Positions 6,606 to 14,340 of a stretch of 16,014 bases of DNA are shown piece by piece. Numbering within the stretch: position 1 is the first letter of the stretch; every line of letters starts with the position of its first letter. The stretch lies in contig CACZOV010000147.1 in assembly GCA_902782915.1 (NCBI GenBank), positions 1-16,014 of the forward strand. The letters run 5' to 3'. The notes beneath the pieces are model-generated. The model had not been told where the DNA came from, ran no database searches, and worked only from the letters and a program-made list of their open reading frames with translations. Source of the stretch: an uncultured Erysipelotrichaceae bacterium (GTDB lineage Bacteria; Bacillota_I; Bacilli_A; RF39; UBA660). Position numbers and translations under genes: made by a program.

Positions 6606-8027
6606 ATGGGAAACAAAAAAATTACAAGTCGAGATAAAGACTTTGCCAAATGGTATACTGATGTTGTTATGGCAGCACATCTTGCAAGTTACACAAATGT
6701 AAAAGGATGTATAGCAATTGAACCGAATGGATATGCAATATGGGAAAAAATGCAAGCAATTTTGGATAAGAAATTTAAGGAACTAGGACATCAAAATGTT
6801 CAAATGCCTATGCTTATTCCTGAGTATTTATTAAAAAAAGAAAGTGATCTTGTTGAAGGATTTGCTCCAGAAGTTGCTTGGGTTACTGAAGGTGGATCTA
6901 ATAAATTAGAGGAAAAGCTTTGTATAAGGCCTACTAGCGAAACGATGTTTAGTGATTACTTTAAAGATCATGTAACATCTTATAAAGATTTACCAATGCT
7001 TTATAATCAATGGTGTAATGTGCTAAGATGGGAAAAAGAAACTCGTCCATTTTTAAGGAGTAGAGAATTTTTATGGCAAGAAGGTCATACAATTCATGCA
7101 ACTAAAGAAGAAGCAGAACTTGAGACTAAACAAATGATGGATGTATATAAATGGTTTCATCATGAAATTCTTGCAATTCCAAGTATTACAGGACTTAAAA
7201 CAGAAAAAGAAAAGTTTGCTGGAGCAGAATATACATTAACAAATGAAGCGCTAATGTATAATGGAGTATCTCTTCAAGCTGGAACAAGTCATTATTTTGG
7301 ACAAAAGTTTTCTAAAGCTTATGATATAAAATTTCAAAATAAAGAAAACAAGCAAGAATATGTTTATCAAACAAGTTGGGGAACTACAACCCGTATGATT
7401 GGTGGACTTATCATGGTTCATGGTGATGATAAGGGACTTGTACTTCCTCCAAGAATTGCCCCACGTCAAGTTGTAATTATTCCAATTGGACAAAGTGAAA
7501 GAGTTTTTGAGGTTTCAGAAAAAATAAATAAAGAATTAAATGATAATAATATTGTATCTTATATAGATAAATCAGATAAATCTCCAGGATTTAAATTTGC
7601 TGAAGCAGAAGTAAACGGTATTCCAGTTAGAATAGAAGTTGGTGAAAGAGACTTAGAAAATAATAAAATTACTTTTACAAGACGCGATACTTCTTTAAAA
7701 TACATGGAAAGCATGGATATAGATGTTATATCCTATACAAAAGAATTATTAGAAACTATTCAAAAAGATATGTATAACCGAGCTCTTTTAAGACGAAATA
7801 ATTTAACATTTGAAGCACATAATATGGATGAATTAAAAAATATTTTAAATACTCAACCAGGTTTTATTCATGCTGATTGGTGTGGAAAAAGTGAATGTGA
7901 AGTTAAGATTAAAGAGGTTCGTGGATGTAAATCTCGTTGTATTACAAATGATCCATTAATTACAGGAAAATGTGTTTGCTGTGGAGAAAAAGCAAAATAT
8001 CATGTTATTTGGGGACTTCAATACTAA
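6606..8027 (+). CDS. proS: Prolyl-tRNA synthetase, archaeal/eukaryotic-type (ProS type 3)
   Basis: Class II synthetase charging tRNA-Pro in the cytoplasm, 473 residues, lacking the bacterial-type INS editing domain. Visible: a motif-1 region ending QMPMLIP, motif 2 around RPFLRSREFLWQEGHT, the proline-pocket region including TSWGTTTRM, and motif 3 around GLVLPPRIAP. The anticodon-binding domain begins near QVVIIPIGQ. The C-terminal zinc domain carries C426, C431, C456 and C459, spaced as in the Thermus thermophilus type, and ends in Tyr as many of these proteins do. Expression is set by the T-box leader just upstream. The start ATG 6606 follows AAAGGA. The stop shares one base with the next start (TAATG). 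Confidence 0.96.
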   Translation: MGNKKITSRDKDFAKWYTDVVMAAHLASYTNVKGCIAIEPNGYAIWEKMQAILDKKFKELGHQNVQMPMLIPEYLLKKESDLVEGFAPEVAWVTEGGSNKLEEKLCIRPTSETMFSDYFKDHVTSYKDLPMLYNQWCNVLRWEKETRPFLRSREFLWQEGHTIHATKEEAELETKQMMDVYKWFHHEILAIPSITGLKTEKEKFAGAEYTLTNEALMYNGVSLQAGTSHYFGQKFSKAYDIKFQNKENKQEYVYQTSWGTTTRMIGGLIMVHGDDKGLVLPPRIAPRQVVIIPIGQSERVFEVSEKINKELNDNNIVSYIDKSDKSPGFKFAEAEVNGIPVRIEVGERDLENNKITFTRRDTSLKYMESMDIDVISYTKELLETIQKDMYNRALLRRNNLTFEAHNMDELKNILNTQPGFIHADWCGKSECEVKIKEVRGCKSRCITNDPLITGKCVCCGEKAKYHVIWGLQY

Positions 8028-8428
8028 TGAGAAAAGTTGCAAGAGGAATTTGTTTTATAGAAGATAAAGTTATTCTTTTAAAAAGAATCAGAAAAGAAAA
8101 TAATAAATATCTCAATTATTATGCAATTCCAGGAGGAGGGATAGAAGAAGGCGAAACAAATGAAGAGGCTTGTATTAGAGAATTAAAAGAAGAAACAAGT
8201 CTTGATGTTACAATTAATTCTTTTCTAGGAATGGAAGAATATAATACAGGAATTTGTTATTATTATAAAGTAAATTATCTAGGAGGAACACCTATTCTTG
8301 GAGGAGAAGAAAAAGAGCGTAATAATCCAGATAATTATTATGAAATACAGCTTATTGATGTACATGATTTAGATAATATTTTTATTTATGGAAAAGGAAA
8401 AGACATGATAAAAAAAGCTTATAAATAA
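8027..8428 (+). CDS. NUDIX hydrolase domain protein
   Basis: Small hydrolase of 133 residues with a Nudix box starting GGGIEEGETNEEA (about residue 36 on) and continuing RELKEETSL. The catalytic glutamates of REUxEE are present, while the Gly after EET is Ser. Such enzymes cleave nucleoside diphosphates linked to another group, such as oxidised nucleotides, NDP-sugars or capped RNA; the substrate cannot be told from sequence. The frame is open further upstream inside proS, but ATG 8027 shares TAATG with the proS stop and gives the normal short beta-strand lead-in MRKVARGICFIED, so I take it as the start. It lies in the T-box-controlled transcript between proS and priA. Confidence 0.88.
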   Translation: MRKVARGICFIEDKVILLKRIRKENNKYLNYYAIPGGGIEEGETNEEACIRELKEETSLDVTINSFLGMEEYNTGICYYYKVNYLGGTPILGGEEKERNNPDNYYEIQLIDVHDLDNIFIYGKGKDMIKKAYK

Positions 8429-8438
8429 AGGAGGAACT

Positions 8439-10598
8439 ATGACCATTCAAGTTTTAGTAGAAATAAGTGCAAGAAGTATAGATAAAGTTTTTACTTATTT
8501 GGTGCCAGAAAACTTAGAAGAAAAAATAAAAGTTGGAGTAAGGGTCTTAGTTCCTTTTGCTAACTTAAAACTAGTAGGATTTGTAATGGAAATAAATTCT
8601 TTCATAGAGACAAACTTTGAACTTAAAAGTATTTTAGAAGTCATTGACTCTGAAGTTATTTTAACTAATGAATTATTAGAACTTGGGAAAATTATTAAAG
8701 AAAATACTCTTTCTACTTTAATTTCGTGTTATCAAGTTATGCTTCCAAATGGATATAAAGCAAGTAGTAAGAAAAAAATTAATAAAAAGTATGAAACTTA
8801 TGTTTTGGTAAATGAAGAAGTATTAAAAAATACTAAATTGACTAATAAACAACAAGAGGTTATAAATTTTTTGAATATAAGAAAAAATGTAACTTATAAG
8901 AATTTAGTAAAACTTTATCCAGTTACTAAAACATTGGTTCAAAAAAATGTATTAACAAGAGATCAAGTTGAAGTATATAGATTAAATAATAAAGTAGAAT
9001 TAAAGGAAAAATATCCGTTAACTGATCTTCAGCAAAGTGTTGTTTCTAAAGTAGATTTAAGTATGTATAATCCATATCTTTTGTTTGGAGTAACGGGATC
9101 AGGAAAAACAGAGGTTTATATGGAATTAATTGAAAAAGTAATAAAATTAGGAAAAACTGCTATTGTTTTAATTCCTGAAATTAGTCTAACTCCTCAAACA
9201 GTAAGAAGATTTGGAGAAAGATTTCAAGATGGAATTGCTATTTTACATTCAGGACTTTCCGACTCCGAAAAATATGATGAATATAGAAAAATTAGGAAAG
9301 AAAATATTAAAATAGTAATAGGTGCAAGAAGTGCCATTTTTGCGCCTCTTGAAAATATTGGAATAATTATAGTTGATGAAGAACATTCAACATCTTATAA
9401 ACAAGAAAATATGCCCAGATATGATGCCATTGAAGTAGCTAAAAAAAGAGCAAGTTATCATAATTGCCCAGTTGTTTTAGGATCAGCAACTCCAAGACTT
9501 GAATCATATGCAAGAAGTTTAAAAGGAGTTTATAAGTTATTAGTACTAGATAAAAGAGTAAATAATCGAAAACTACCTAGAGTTAAAATAATTGATTTAT
9601 TTAAAACTCAGAAAAAAAGTAAATTTATATCAATTCCATTATATGAAAAAATGATTGAGGTTTTAGAAAAAGGTGAACAAGTAATTCTCTTTTTAAATAA
9701 ACGTGGATATGCATCAATTGTTAGTTGTTCATTATGTGGTAAAACATTTACTTGCCCAAATTGTGATATTACGTTAACTTATCATAAAACAAGTGATATG
9801 CTTAGATGTCACTTTTGTGGATATGCAGAAAATAAACCAAATATATGCCCAAACTGTAAAGAAGATTCTTTAGTGATTAGTGGAATTGGTACAGAGCAAG
9901 TTGAAGAAGAATTAAACCAATTATTTCCAGATTATAAAACAATTAGAATGGATTTTGATACAACTAGTAAAAAAGGAAGCCATGAAAAAATTATCAATGA
10001 TTTTAAAGATAAAAAATATCAGATTCTTTTAGGAACCCAAATGATCTCTAAAGGACTTGACTTTAAGGATGTTACATTAGTTGGAGTAATTAATGCAGAT
10101 ACTAGTTTAAATATACCTGATTTTAGAAGCAGCGAGACAACATTTGATTTATTAAATCAAGTAAGTGGTAGAAGTGGAAGAGGGGATAAAGAAGGAATGG
10201 TTTATATTCAAACCTTTAACCCAACTCATTATGCAATTACTTATGCAAAAGATAATAATTATCTTGGTTTTTTTAAAGAAGAAATGAAAAATAGAAAGTT
10301 ACTTGGATATCCTCCTTATTACTATTTAGTATTAGTAAGAGTAAAAGGAAAAGATTATAATATTTTAAGTTTAGAATCTAAAAAAATAAAAGAATACTTA
10401 ACAAATAAATTAAATTTTATAGTATTAGGACCATCTATTGCTAATCCTTTTCGAGTAAATTCAATTTATCGATTTAATCTTTTAATAAAATATAAAAATC
10501 CTATAAACTTATATGAAACACTTTCTGAACTTCTTGATCATTATAAAACTAATACTAAAGTTGTAATTGATATTGATTTTGATCCTAAAAATTTCTAA
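8439..10598 (+). CDS. priA: Replication restart helicase PriA
   Basis: Superfamily 2 3'-5' DNA helicase that reloads the replisome at stalled forks, 719 residues (typical 730-800). In order: an N-terminal DNA-binding domain (VLVEISARSIDKVFTYLVP), Walker A GVTGSGKT (217-224), DEEH box (313-316), SATPRLES motif III, a paired zinc-binding insert with eight cysteines (C430, C433, C439, C442, C457, C460, C470, C473), GTQMISKGLDF, and QVSGRSGRG motif VI. All catalytic parts are intact. It has a strong AAAGGAGG site and follows the NUDIX gene by 10 bp, so it is probably transcribed from the T-box promoter; no internal promoter was seen. The fmt and def genes that follow priA in many Bacillota are absent. 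Confidence 0.97.
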   Translation: MTIQVLVEISARSIDKVFTYLVPENLEEKIKVGVRVLVPFANLKLVGFVMEINSFIETNFELKSILEVIDSEVILTNELLELGKIIKENTLSTLISCYQVMLPNGYKASSKKKINKKYETYVLVNEEVLKNTKLTNKQQEVINFLNIRKNVTYKNLVKLYPVTKTLVQKNVLTRDQVEVYRLNNKVELKEKYPLTDLQQSVVSKVDLSMYNPYLLFGVTGSGKTEVYMELIEKVIKLGKTAIVLIPEISLTPQTVRRFGERFQDGIAILHSGLSDSEKYDEYRKIRKENIKIVIGARSAIFAPLENIGIIIVDEEHSTSYKQENMPRYDAIEVAKKRASYHNCPVVLGSATPRLESYARSLKGVYKLLVLDKRVNNRKLPRVKIIDLFKTQKKSKFISIPLYEKMIEVLEKGEQVILFLNKRGYASIVSCSLCGKTFTCPNCDITLTYHKTSDMLRCHFCGYAENKPNICPNCKEDSLVISGIGTEQVEEELNQLFPDYKTIRMDFDTTSKKGSHEKIINDFKDKKYQILLGTQMISKGLDFKDVTLVGVINADTSLNIPDFRSSETTFDLLNQVSGRSGRGDKEGMVYIQTFNPTHYAITYAKDNNYLGFFKEEMKNRKLLGYPPYYYLVLVRVKGKDYNILSLESKKIKEYLTNKLNFIVLGPSIANPFRVNSIYRFNLLIKYKNPINLYETLSELLDHYKTNTKVVIDIDFDPKNF

Positions 10599-10602
10599 AG
10601 AT

Positions 10603-10631
10603 TTGCATTTTTTCATATAATATGATATAAT
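10603..10631 (+). promoter_or_regulatory. Promoter of the small unknown gene
   Basis: TTGCAT (10603-10608), a 17-bp spacer and a perfect TATAAT (10626-10631). Transcription would start near 10638, about 19 nt before ATG 10657. No clear terminator separates it from priA. Confidence 0.75.
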
Positions 10632-10656
10632 TTACTAGATTTTGAAGGGGGATATT

Positions 10657-10869
10657 ATGTCAAAAGAAGAAACAAATTTATTTTTAATGCAATTATCTTA
10701 TGAAGAATACATATTAAGAAAGCAATATGCTGAAACATTAAAAAAGTTAGAAAAAGAAAATTCTACTGAATTAATAAAACATTTAAAGCAAATTGAAGAT
10801 GCAATTGAAAATGTATTTTTAACTCGTTCTTCATATTATATTAAGGATGAATATAGAAAAAGTATATAG
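10657..10869 (+). CDS. Unknown 70-residue, probably helical protein
   Basis: I do not recognise this protein. It starts MSKEETNLFLMQLSYEEY and ends KDEYRKSI. It is charged, with no TM segment or signal peptide, no Cys, His only once, and heptad-like Leu/Ile spacing in the middle (LKKLEKEN...LIKHLKQIEDAI), which suggests one or two amphipathic helices. I chose ATG 10657 because AAGGGGGA (10645-10652) is ideally placed; an in-frame TTG at 10642 would bury this site. It has its own consensus promoter and is followed by two strong hairpins, so it is a separate single-gene transcript and very likely expressed. Compact size and independent transcription would fit a regulator or adaptor, but this is only a guess. 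Confidence 0.75.
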   Translation: MSKEETNLFLMQLSYEEYILRKQYAETLKKLEKENSTELIKHLKQIEDAIENVFLTRSSYYIKDEYRKSI

Positions 10870-10871
10870 AA

Positions 10872-10911
10872 AATTTAAATACTTTTTTTTATTTAAAAAA
10901 GTATTTAAATT
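10872..10911. repeat. Perfect 17-bp inverted repeat (hairpin) after the small gene
   Basis: The left arm (10872-10888, AATTTAAATACTTTTTT) and right arm (10895-10911) are exact reverse complements around the loop TTATTT. It begins two bases after the stop codon of the 70-residue gene. The right arm is not followed by a U-tract on the + strand, so it is not a standard terminator by itself; it may protect the mRNA 3' end or assist the next hairpin. Confidence 0.8.
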
Positions 10912-10943
10912 AATAAAGTGATAGACAAATCACTTTATTTTTT
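10912..10943 (+). terminator. Rho-independent terminator before ruvA
   Basis: AATAAAGTGAT (10912-10922) pairs with ATCACTTTATT (10929-10939), 11 bp with loop AGACAA, running directly into six T residues (10938-10943). It ends the small-gene transcript. Its loop and 3' arm lie within the ruvA promoter. Confidence 0.85.
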
Positions 10944-10950
10944 ATATAAT
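10922..10950 (+). promoter_or_regulatory. Promoter of the ruvAB operon, nested in the terminator
   Basis: The -35 box TAGACA (10922-10927) is the loop of the preceding terminator and the -10 box TATAAT (10945-10950) follows its T run, with a 17-bp spacer. The predicted transcription start near 10957 gives a leader of only about 11 nt, just long enough to hold TGGTGG (10957-10962) before ATG 10968. Confidence 0.72.
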
Positions 10951-10967
10951 TATGTATGGTGGTTAGG

Positions 10968-11519
10968 ATGTATAGTTATATAATAGGAAAAGTTATGGAT
11001 ATTGATAGTAGTACTATAACTCTTGAAAATAATGGAATAGGTTATAGAATTAATACTCCAAATCCTTATGCATTTAAAGAAGACGAAGAAGTTAAGGTTT
11101 ATTTATATCAACAAATTAAGGAAGATGAGCATAATTTGTTTGGATTTAAGACTTTAAGTGAGAAGGAACTTTTTTTAAAACTTATTGAGGTAAAGGGACT
11201 TGGATGTAAGATGGCTCTTCCAATAATTGCTATGGGAAGTGTTAGTGGTATTGCTGATGCTATTAACAGAGAAAATATTTTATATCTTAAAAAGTTTCCT
11301 AAAATAGGAGATAAACTTGCTCGTCAAATGATTCTTGATTTAAAAGGAAAATTAGAAGTGAGTGGAGAAGTTGTTGAAACTAGTTCAGACGAGGTATATG
11401 AGGCTCTTCTTGCTCTTGGATATAAAGATAAGGATATTAAAGGAGTAATTGGTCGTGTCAATAAGGAATTGAGTGTTGGTGATCAAATTAAAGAAGCTTT
11501 AAGATTAATGATAAAGTAG
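10968..11519 (+). CDS. ruvA: Holliday junction branch-migration subunit RuvA
   Basis: DNA-binding tetramer that clamps Holliday junctions for RuvB, 183 residues (usual 190-205). The N-terminal OB domain (MYSYIIGKVMDI... GIGYRINTPNPY) is followed by two helix-hairpin-helix motifs, VKGLGCKMA and FPKIGDKLARQMILDL, then a short acidic linker and the C-terminal RuvB-contacting domain (DEVYEALLALGYKDKDI). I chose ATG 10968 because family members begin two or three residues before the first OB strand and a GGTGG site lies 5 nt upstream; ATG 10956 would add four residues but would sit at the predicted transcription start. ruvB follows after 9 bp. Confidence 0.94.
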   Translation: MYSYIIGKVMDIDSSTITLENNGIGYRINTPNPYAFKEDEEVKVYLYQQIKEDEHNLFGFKTLSEKELFLKLIEVKGLGCKMALPIIAMGSVSGIADAINRENILYLKKFPKIGDKLARQMILDLKGKLEVSGEVVETSSDEVYEALLALGYKDKDIKGVIGRVNKELSVGDQIKEALRLMIK

Positions 11520-11528
11520 GAGGTTTTT

Positions 11529-12533
11529 ATGAGAGTTGTTGATGATGCAAAACTTGAAGAGGACATTGAAGTTGAGTCAAGTATTAGACCAAGTAGTATT
11601 TCTGAATATATTAGTCAAACAGAAGTAAAAGAAAATATTAAAGTATTTGTTAAAGCAGCTAATATTAGAGATGAAGCTCTAGATCATGTTCTTTTGTATG
11701 GTCCACCAGGACTTGGTAAGACAACTCTTGCGATGATTATTGCCAATGAACTTCATAAAAATATTCGAACTGCATCAGGGCCTTCTATTGAAAAAGCAGG
11801 TGATTTGGCTGCAATTCTTTCAAGTCTTGAACCAGGAGATGTTTTATTTATTGATGAAATTCATCGTATTCCAAGATTTATTGAAGAAATACTTTATCCT
11901 GCAATGGAAGATTTTACTTTAGATATAGTTGTTGGAAGTGATTCTCAAGCAAGGAGTATAAAAATAGATCTTCCTCCATTTACATTAGTTGGAGCAACAA
12001 CTAGAGCGGGTGATTTAACAAGTCCTTTAAGAGATCGATTTGGAATCGTTTGTAAACTTAAATATTATACAAATGATGAACTTAAATTAATTATTGAAAG
12101 AACTAGTAGAGTTTTAAATATGGAAATAGATGAGGATGCTGCTTTAAGTCTTGCTAAAAGAAGCCGGGGAACTCCAAGAATTGCTAATAGATTATTTAAA
12201 AGAGTAAGAGATTTTGCTCTTGTTGCTGGTAAAGATGTAATTGATTTAAAAACAGCCGATGATGCATTAGATCGATTAAAGGTTGATACATATGGACTTG
12301 ATGAAATTGATCATCAGTATTTAGAAAGTTTAATTCAAAAATTTAATGGTGGACCAGTTGGTGTTGAAACACTTGCATCAAGTATTGGAGAAGAAGTAAC
12401 AACTTTACTTGATGTGTGTGAGCCATTTCTTCTTCAAAATGGATTTATTAAAAGAACTAGAAGTGGAAGAGTTGCAACTCAGAAAAGTTATAAACATCTA
12501 GGAATTAATTATCAAGAAAATTTATTTATGTAA
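11529..12533 (+). CDS. ruvB: Holliday junction branch-migration ATPase RuvB
   Basis: AAA+ hexameric motor, 334 residues, that drives branch migration with RuvA in recombination and fork repair. Motifs in order: the N-terminal [11 protein letters not shown] box, Walker [10 protein letters not shown] (58-66), Walker B LFIDEIHR, sensor 1 GATTRAG, the arginine-finger segment SPLRDRFG, sensor 2 [10 protein letters not shown], and a C-terminal winged-helix domain ([14 protein letters not shown] through [12 protein letters not shown]). Everything expected is present. ATG 11529 follows AGGAGG by 5 nt. It is co-transcribed with ruvA and with the unknown membrane protein 11 bp downstream. Confidence 0.97.
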   Translation: MRVVDDAKLEEDIEVESSIRPSSISEYISQTEVKENIKVFVKAANIRDEALDHVLLYGPPGLGKTTLAMIIANELHKNIRTASGPSIEKAGDLAAILSSLEPGDVLFIDEIHRIPRFIEEILYPAMEDFTLDIVVGSDSQARSIKIDLPPFTLVGATTRAGDLTSPLRDRFGIVCKLKYYTNDELKLIIERTSRVLNMEIDEDAALSLAKRSRGTPRIANRLFKRVRDFALVAGKDVIDLKTADDALDRLKVDTYGLDEIDHQYLESLIQKFNGGPVGVETLASSIGEEVTTLLDVCEPFLLQNGFIKRTRSGRVATQKSYKHLGINYQENLFM

Positions 12534-12544
12534 GGAGTATATAT

Positions 12545-13306
12545 ATGGATGAAATATTAGATATTGATGTTTATGAAATGGACGAAGAAAGAATTAAAAC
12601 AATTATTGTAAAATATTTAAAAGATAATAAAAAATATAATAAGAAAATGGATATATTAGATCCTAAAGCAGAAGATTTATTAAAAAGAAAAATTAGCTTA
12701 GTAAAAGAAAAGCTAGAAGAAGTGAAAAGAAAAAATTTACCATATAAAATTTCTAGTCAACTTTTATATATTTTTGGTGTTATTTTGATTGGTTATGTTT
12801 TGGTATCTTTTTTCATTATTAATAATTCAATTTTACTGGCTTTTTCACTATTAGCGCTTGTTGCAGGAAGTTTTGTAGCTTTAGAGAAAAATTATAATTC
12901 AAAAAATGTTGCTTTACAAAACTTACTTGAAAATCAAATTAAAAAACTTGACTTTATAAAAAGCAATATGGATAAGCAAATAGATTTATCATTAAGTACT
13001 ATATTTGGAGATGAAGAAAAAGATAAAGAAATAGAAAAAGATACTAGTTATGATTTAAAAGTAAGTGATCTTAGAATTTTTGAAAGTTTAAAATATATAA
13101 TTGATGATAGTACTAGTATGATCAAAAATAGTCCTTTGGCTGGAAAGTTTTTTAAGATAGATGATAGAATAAGATCATCTTTAAATATAGAAGCAAATCC
13201 TTCATATCAAGCATATAAATTACAACAAAAAAGGCCAGGATATAATAGAAAAACTGAGATATTAACTGATGGTGACATAGAAGAGATTATTAGAAGGGGG
13301 AAATAA
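12545..13306 (+). CDS. Unknown membrane protein with two TM helices in the ruvAB-queA operon
   Basis: I do not recognise a family. The protein has 253 residues: a charged N-terminal region (1-70) rich in Lys/Glu with coiled-coil character ([13 protein letters not shown]), a TM hairpin (TM1 about 73-92, a short NNS turn, TM2 about 96-113), and a long cytosol-facing C-terminal part. That part has a second helical segment (about 115-150), an acidic patch [11 protein letters not shown], and a conserved-looking end with [11 protein letters not shown]. By the positive-inside rule both ends probably face the cytoplasm. There is no signal peptide, and I see no enzymatic motif. AAGGAG precedes ATG 12545. 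Its stop shares one base with the queA start (TAATG), so translation is coupled. The operon position suggests steady expression, not necessarily a role in recombination. Confidence 0.85.
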   Translation: MDEILDIDVYEMDEERIKTIIVKYLKDNKKYNKKMDILDPKAEDLLKRKISLVKEKLEEVKRKNLPYKISSQLLYIFGVILIGYVLVSFFIINNSILLAFSLLALVAGSFVALEKNYNSKNVALQNLLENQIKKLDFIKSNMDKQIDLSLSTIFGDEEKDKEIEKDTSYDLKVSDLRIFESLKYIIDDSTSMIKNSPLAGKFFKIDDRIRSSLNIEANPSYQAYKLQQKRPGYNRKTEILTDGDIEEIIRRGK

Positions 13307-14331
13307 TGTTAGTAAGTGATTTTGATTATCCTTTAGATGAATCATTAATTGCTCAAACACCACTTGAAAAAAGGGATGAGTCAAAGTTAATGGTTTTAAA
13401 TAGGAAAAATGGTGAAATAGAACATAGAAAGTTTTATGATATCATATCATATTTAGAAAAAGGAGATACTTTGGTTCTTAACGATACTAAAGTAATTCCG
13501 GCAAGACTTATTGGTGAAAAAGAGGATACAAAAGCAGTAATTGAAATATTAATGCTTAAGGATTTAGGAAATAATATTTGGGAATGTTTAGCAAAGCCTG
13601 CTAAAAGAATTAAGGTTGGTACAGTTATAAGTTTTGGAAATGGTTTGTTAAAAGCCAAATGTAGTTTAGTTAAGGATGATGGTATAAGAGAATTTAAATT
13701 AATTTATGAAGGAATCTTGATGGAAATACTAGATAAACTAGGTACTATGCCACTTCCACCATATATTCATGAAACTTTAAAAGATCAAGAAAGATATCAA
13801 ACAGTTTATGCTAAAGTACTTGGATCAGCAGCTGCTCCAACAGCAGGACTTCATTTTACAAATCAGTTATTAGATAAAATAAAAGAAAAAGGAGTAAATG
13901 TAGTTTTTGTTACTTTGCATGTTGGTCTTGGAACATTTAGACCGGTAATGGTTCAAGATATTCGTGATCATGAAATGCATAGTGAATATTATAGTATGTC
14001 GAGTAGTGTCGCTGATATTTTAAATAAAACTCGAGAAAATGGTAAAAAAATTATTGCCGTTGGTACAACATCAACAAGAACTCTCGAAAGTGTTATGAAT
14101 AAATATCAAACTTTTAAAGAATGTTCAGGAAATACTAATATATTTATTTATCCTGGATATAAATTTTTAGCAATAGATGGATTAATTACTAATTTTCATT
14201 TACCCAAATCAACTCTTGTGATGCTAGTATCTGCTTTTTCGAAAAAAGAATTTATTATGAATGCATATAAAATTGCTCAAGAGAAAAAATATCGATTCTT
14301 TTCTTTTGGGGATGCAATGCTTATTATTTAG
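13306..14331 (+). CDS. queA: S-adenosylmethionine:tRNA ribosyltransferase-isomerase QueA
   Basis: Transfers and isomerises the ribosyl part of AdoMet onto preQ1 at position 34 of GUN-anticodon tRNAs, giving epoxyqueuosine. With 341 residues it is of normal length. Family motifs seen: [23 protein letters not shown] at the N-terminus, [74 protein letters not shown] and the C-terminal [13 protein letters not shown] 13306 overlaps the previous stop by one base, with AAGGGGG as ribosome binding site. The partner gene tgt, next to queA in B. subtilis, is not adjacent here; a permease gene follows instead. Confidence 0.97.
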   Translation: MLVSDFDYPLDESLIAQTPLEKRDESKLMVLNRKNGEIEHRKFYDIISYLEKGDTLVLNDTKVIPARLIGEKEDTKAVIEILMLKDLGNNIWECLAKPAKRIKVGTVISFGNGLLKAKCSLVKDDGIREFKLIYEGILMEILDKLGTMPLPPYIHETLKDQERYQTVYAKVLGSAAAPTAGLHFTNQLLDKIKEKGVNVVFVTLHVGLGTFRPVMVQDIRDHEMHSEYYSMSSSVADILNKTRENGKKIIAVGTTSTRTLESVMNKYQTFKECSGNTNIFIYPGYKFLAIDGLITNFHLPKSTLVMLVSAFSKKEFIMNAYKIAQEKKYRFFSFGDAMLII

Positions 14332-14340
14332 GAGGAATTT

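Noticed and set aside
7251..7493. Minus-strand frame inside proS
   Set aside because: It overlaps conserved ProRS motif regions on the + strand, and has no supporting signals.
7970..8026. Upstream extension of the NUDIX gene into proS
   Set aside because: It would cover the conserved zinc-binding end of ProRS, and the ATG at 8027 overlapping the proS stop gives a normal NUDIX N-terminus.
10585..10615. Possible terminator after priA
   Set aside because: The A/T-rich stretch has only a weak, bulged pairing and overlaps the next promoter; not strong enough to call.
11740..11922. Second + strand frame inside ruvB
   Set aside because: Lies over the Walker B region of RuvB in another frame and has no ribosome binding site.
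13434..13658. Minus-strand frame inside queA
   Set aside because: Overlaps conserved QueA sequence; no independent signal of coding.
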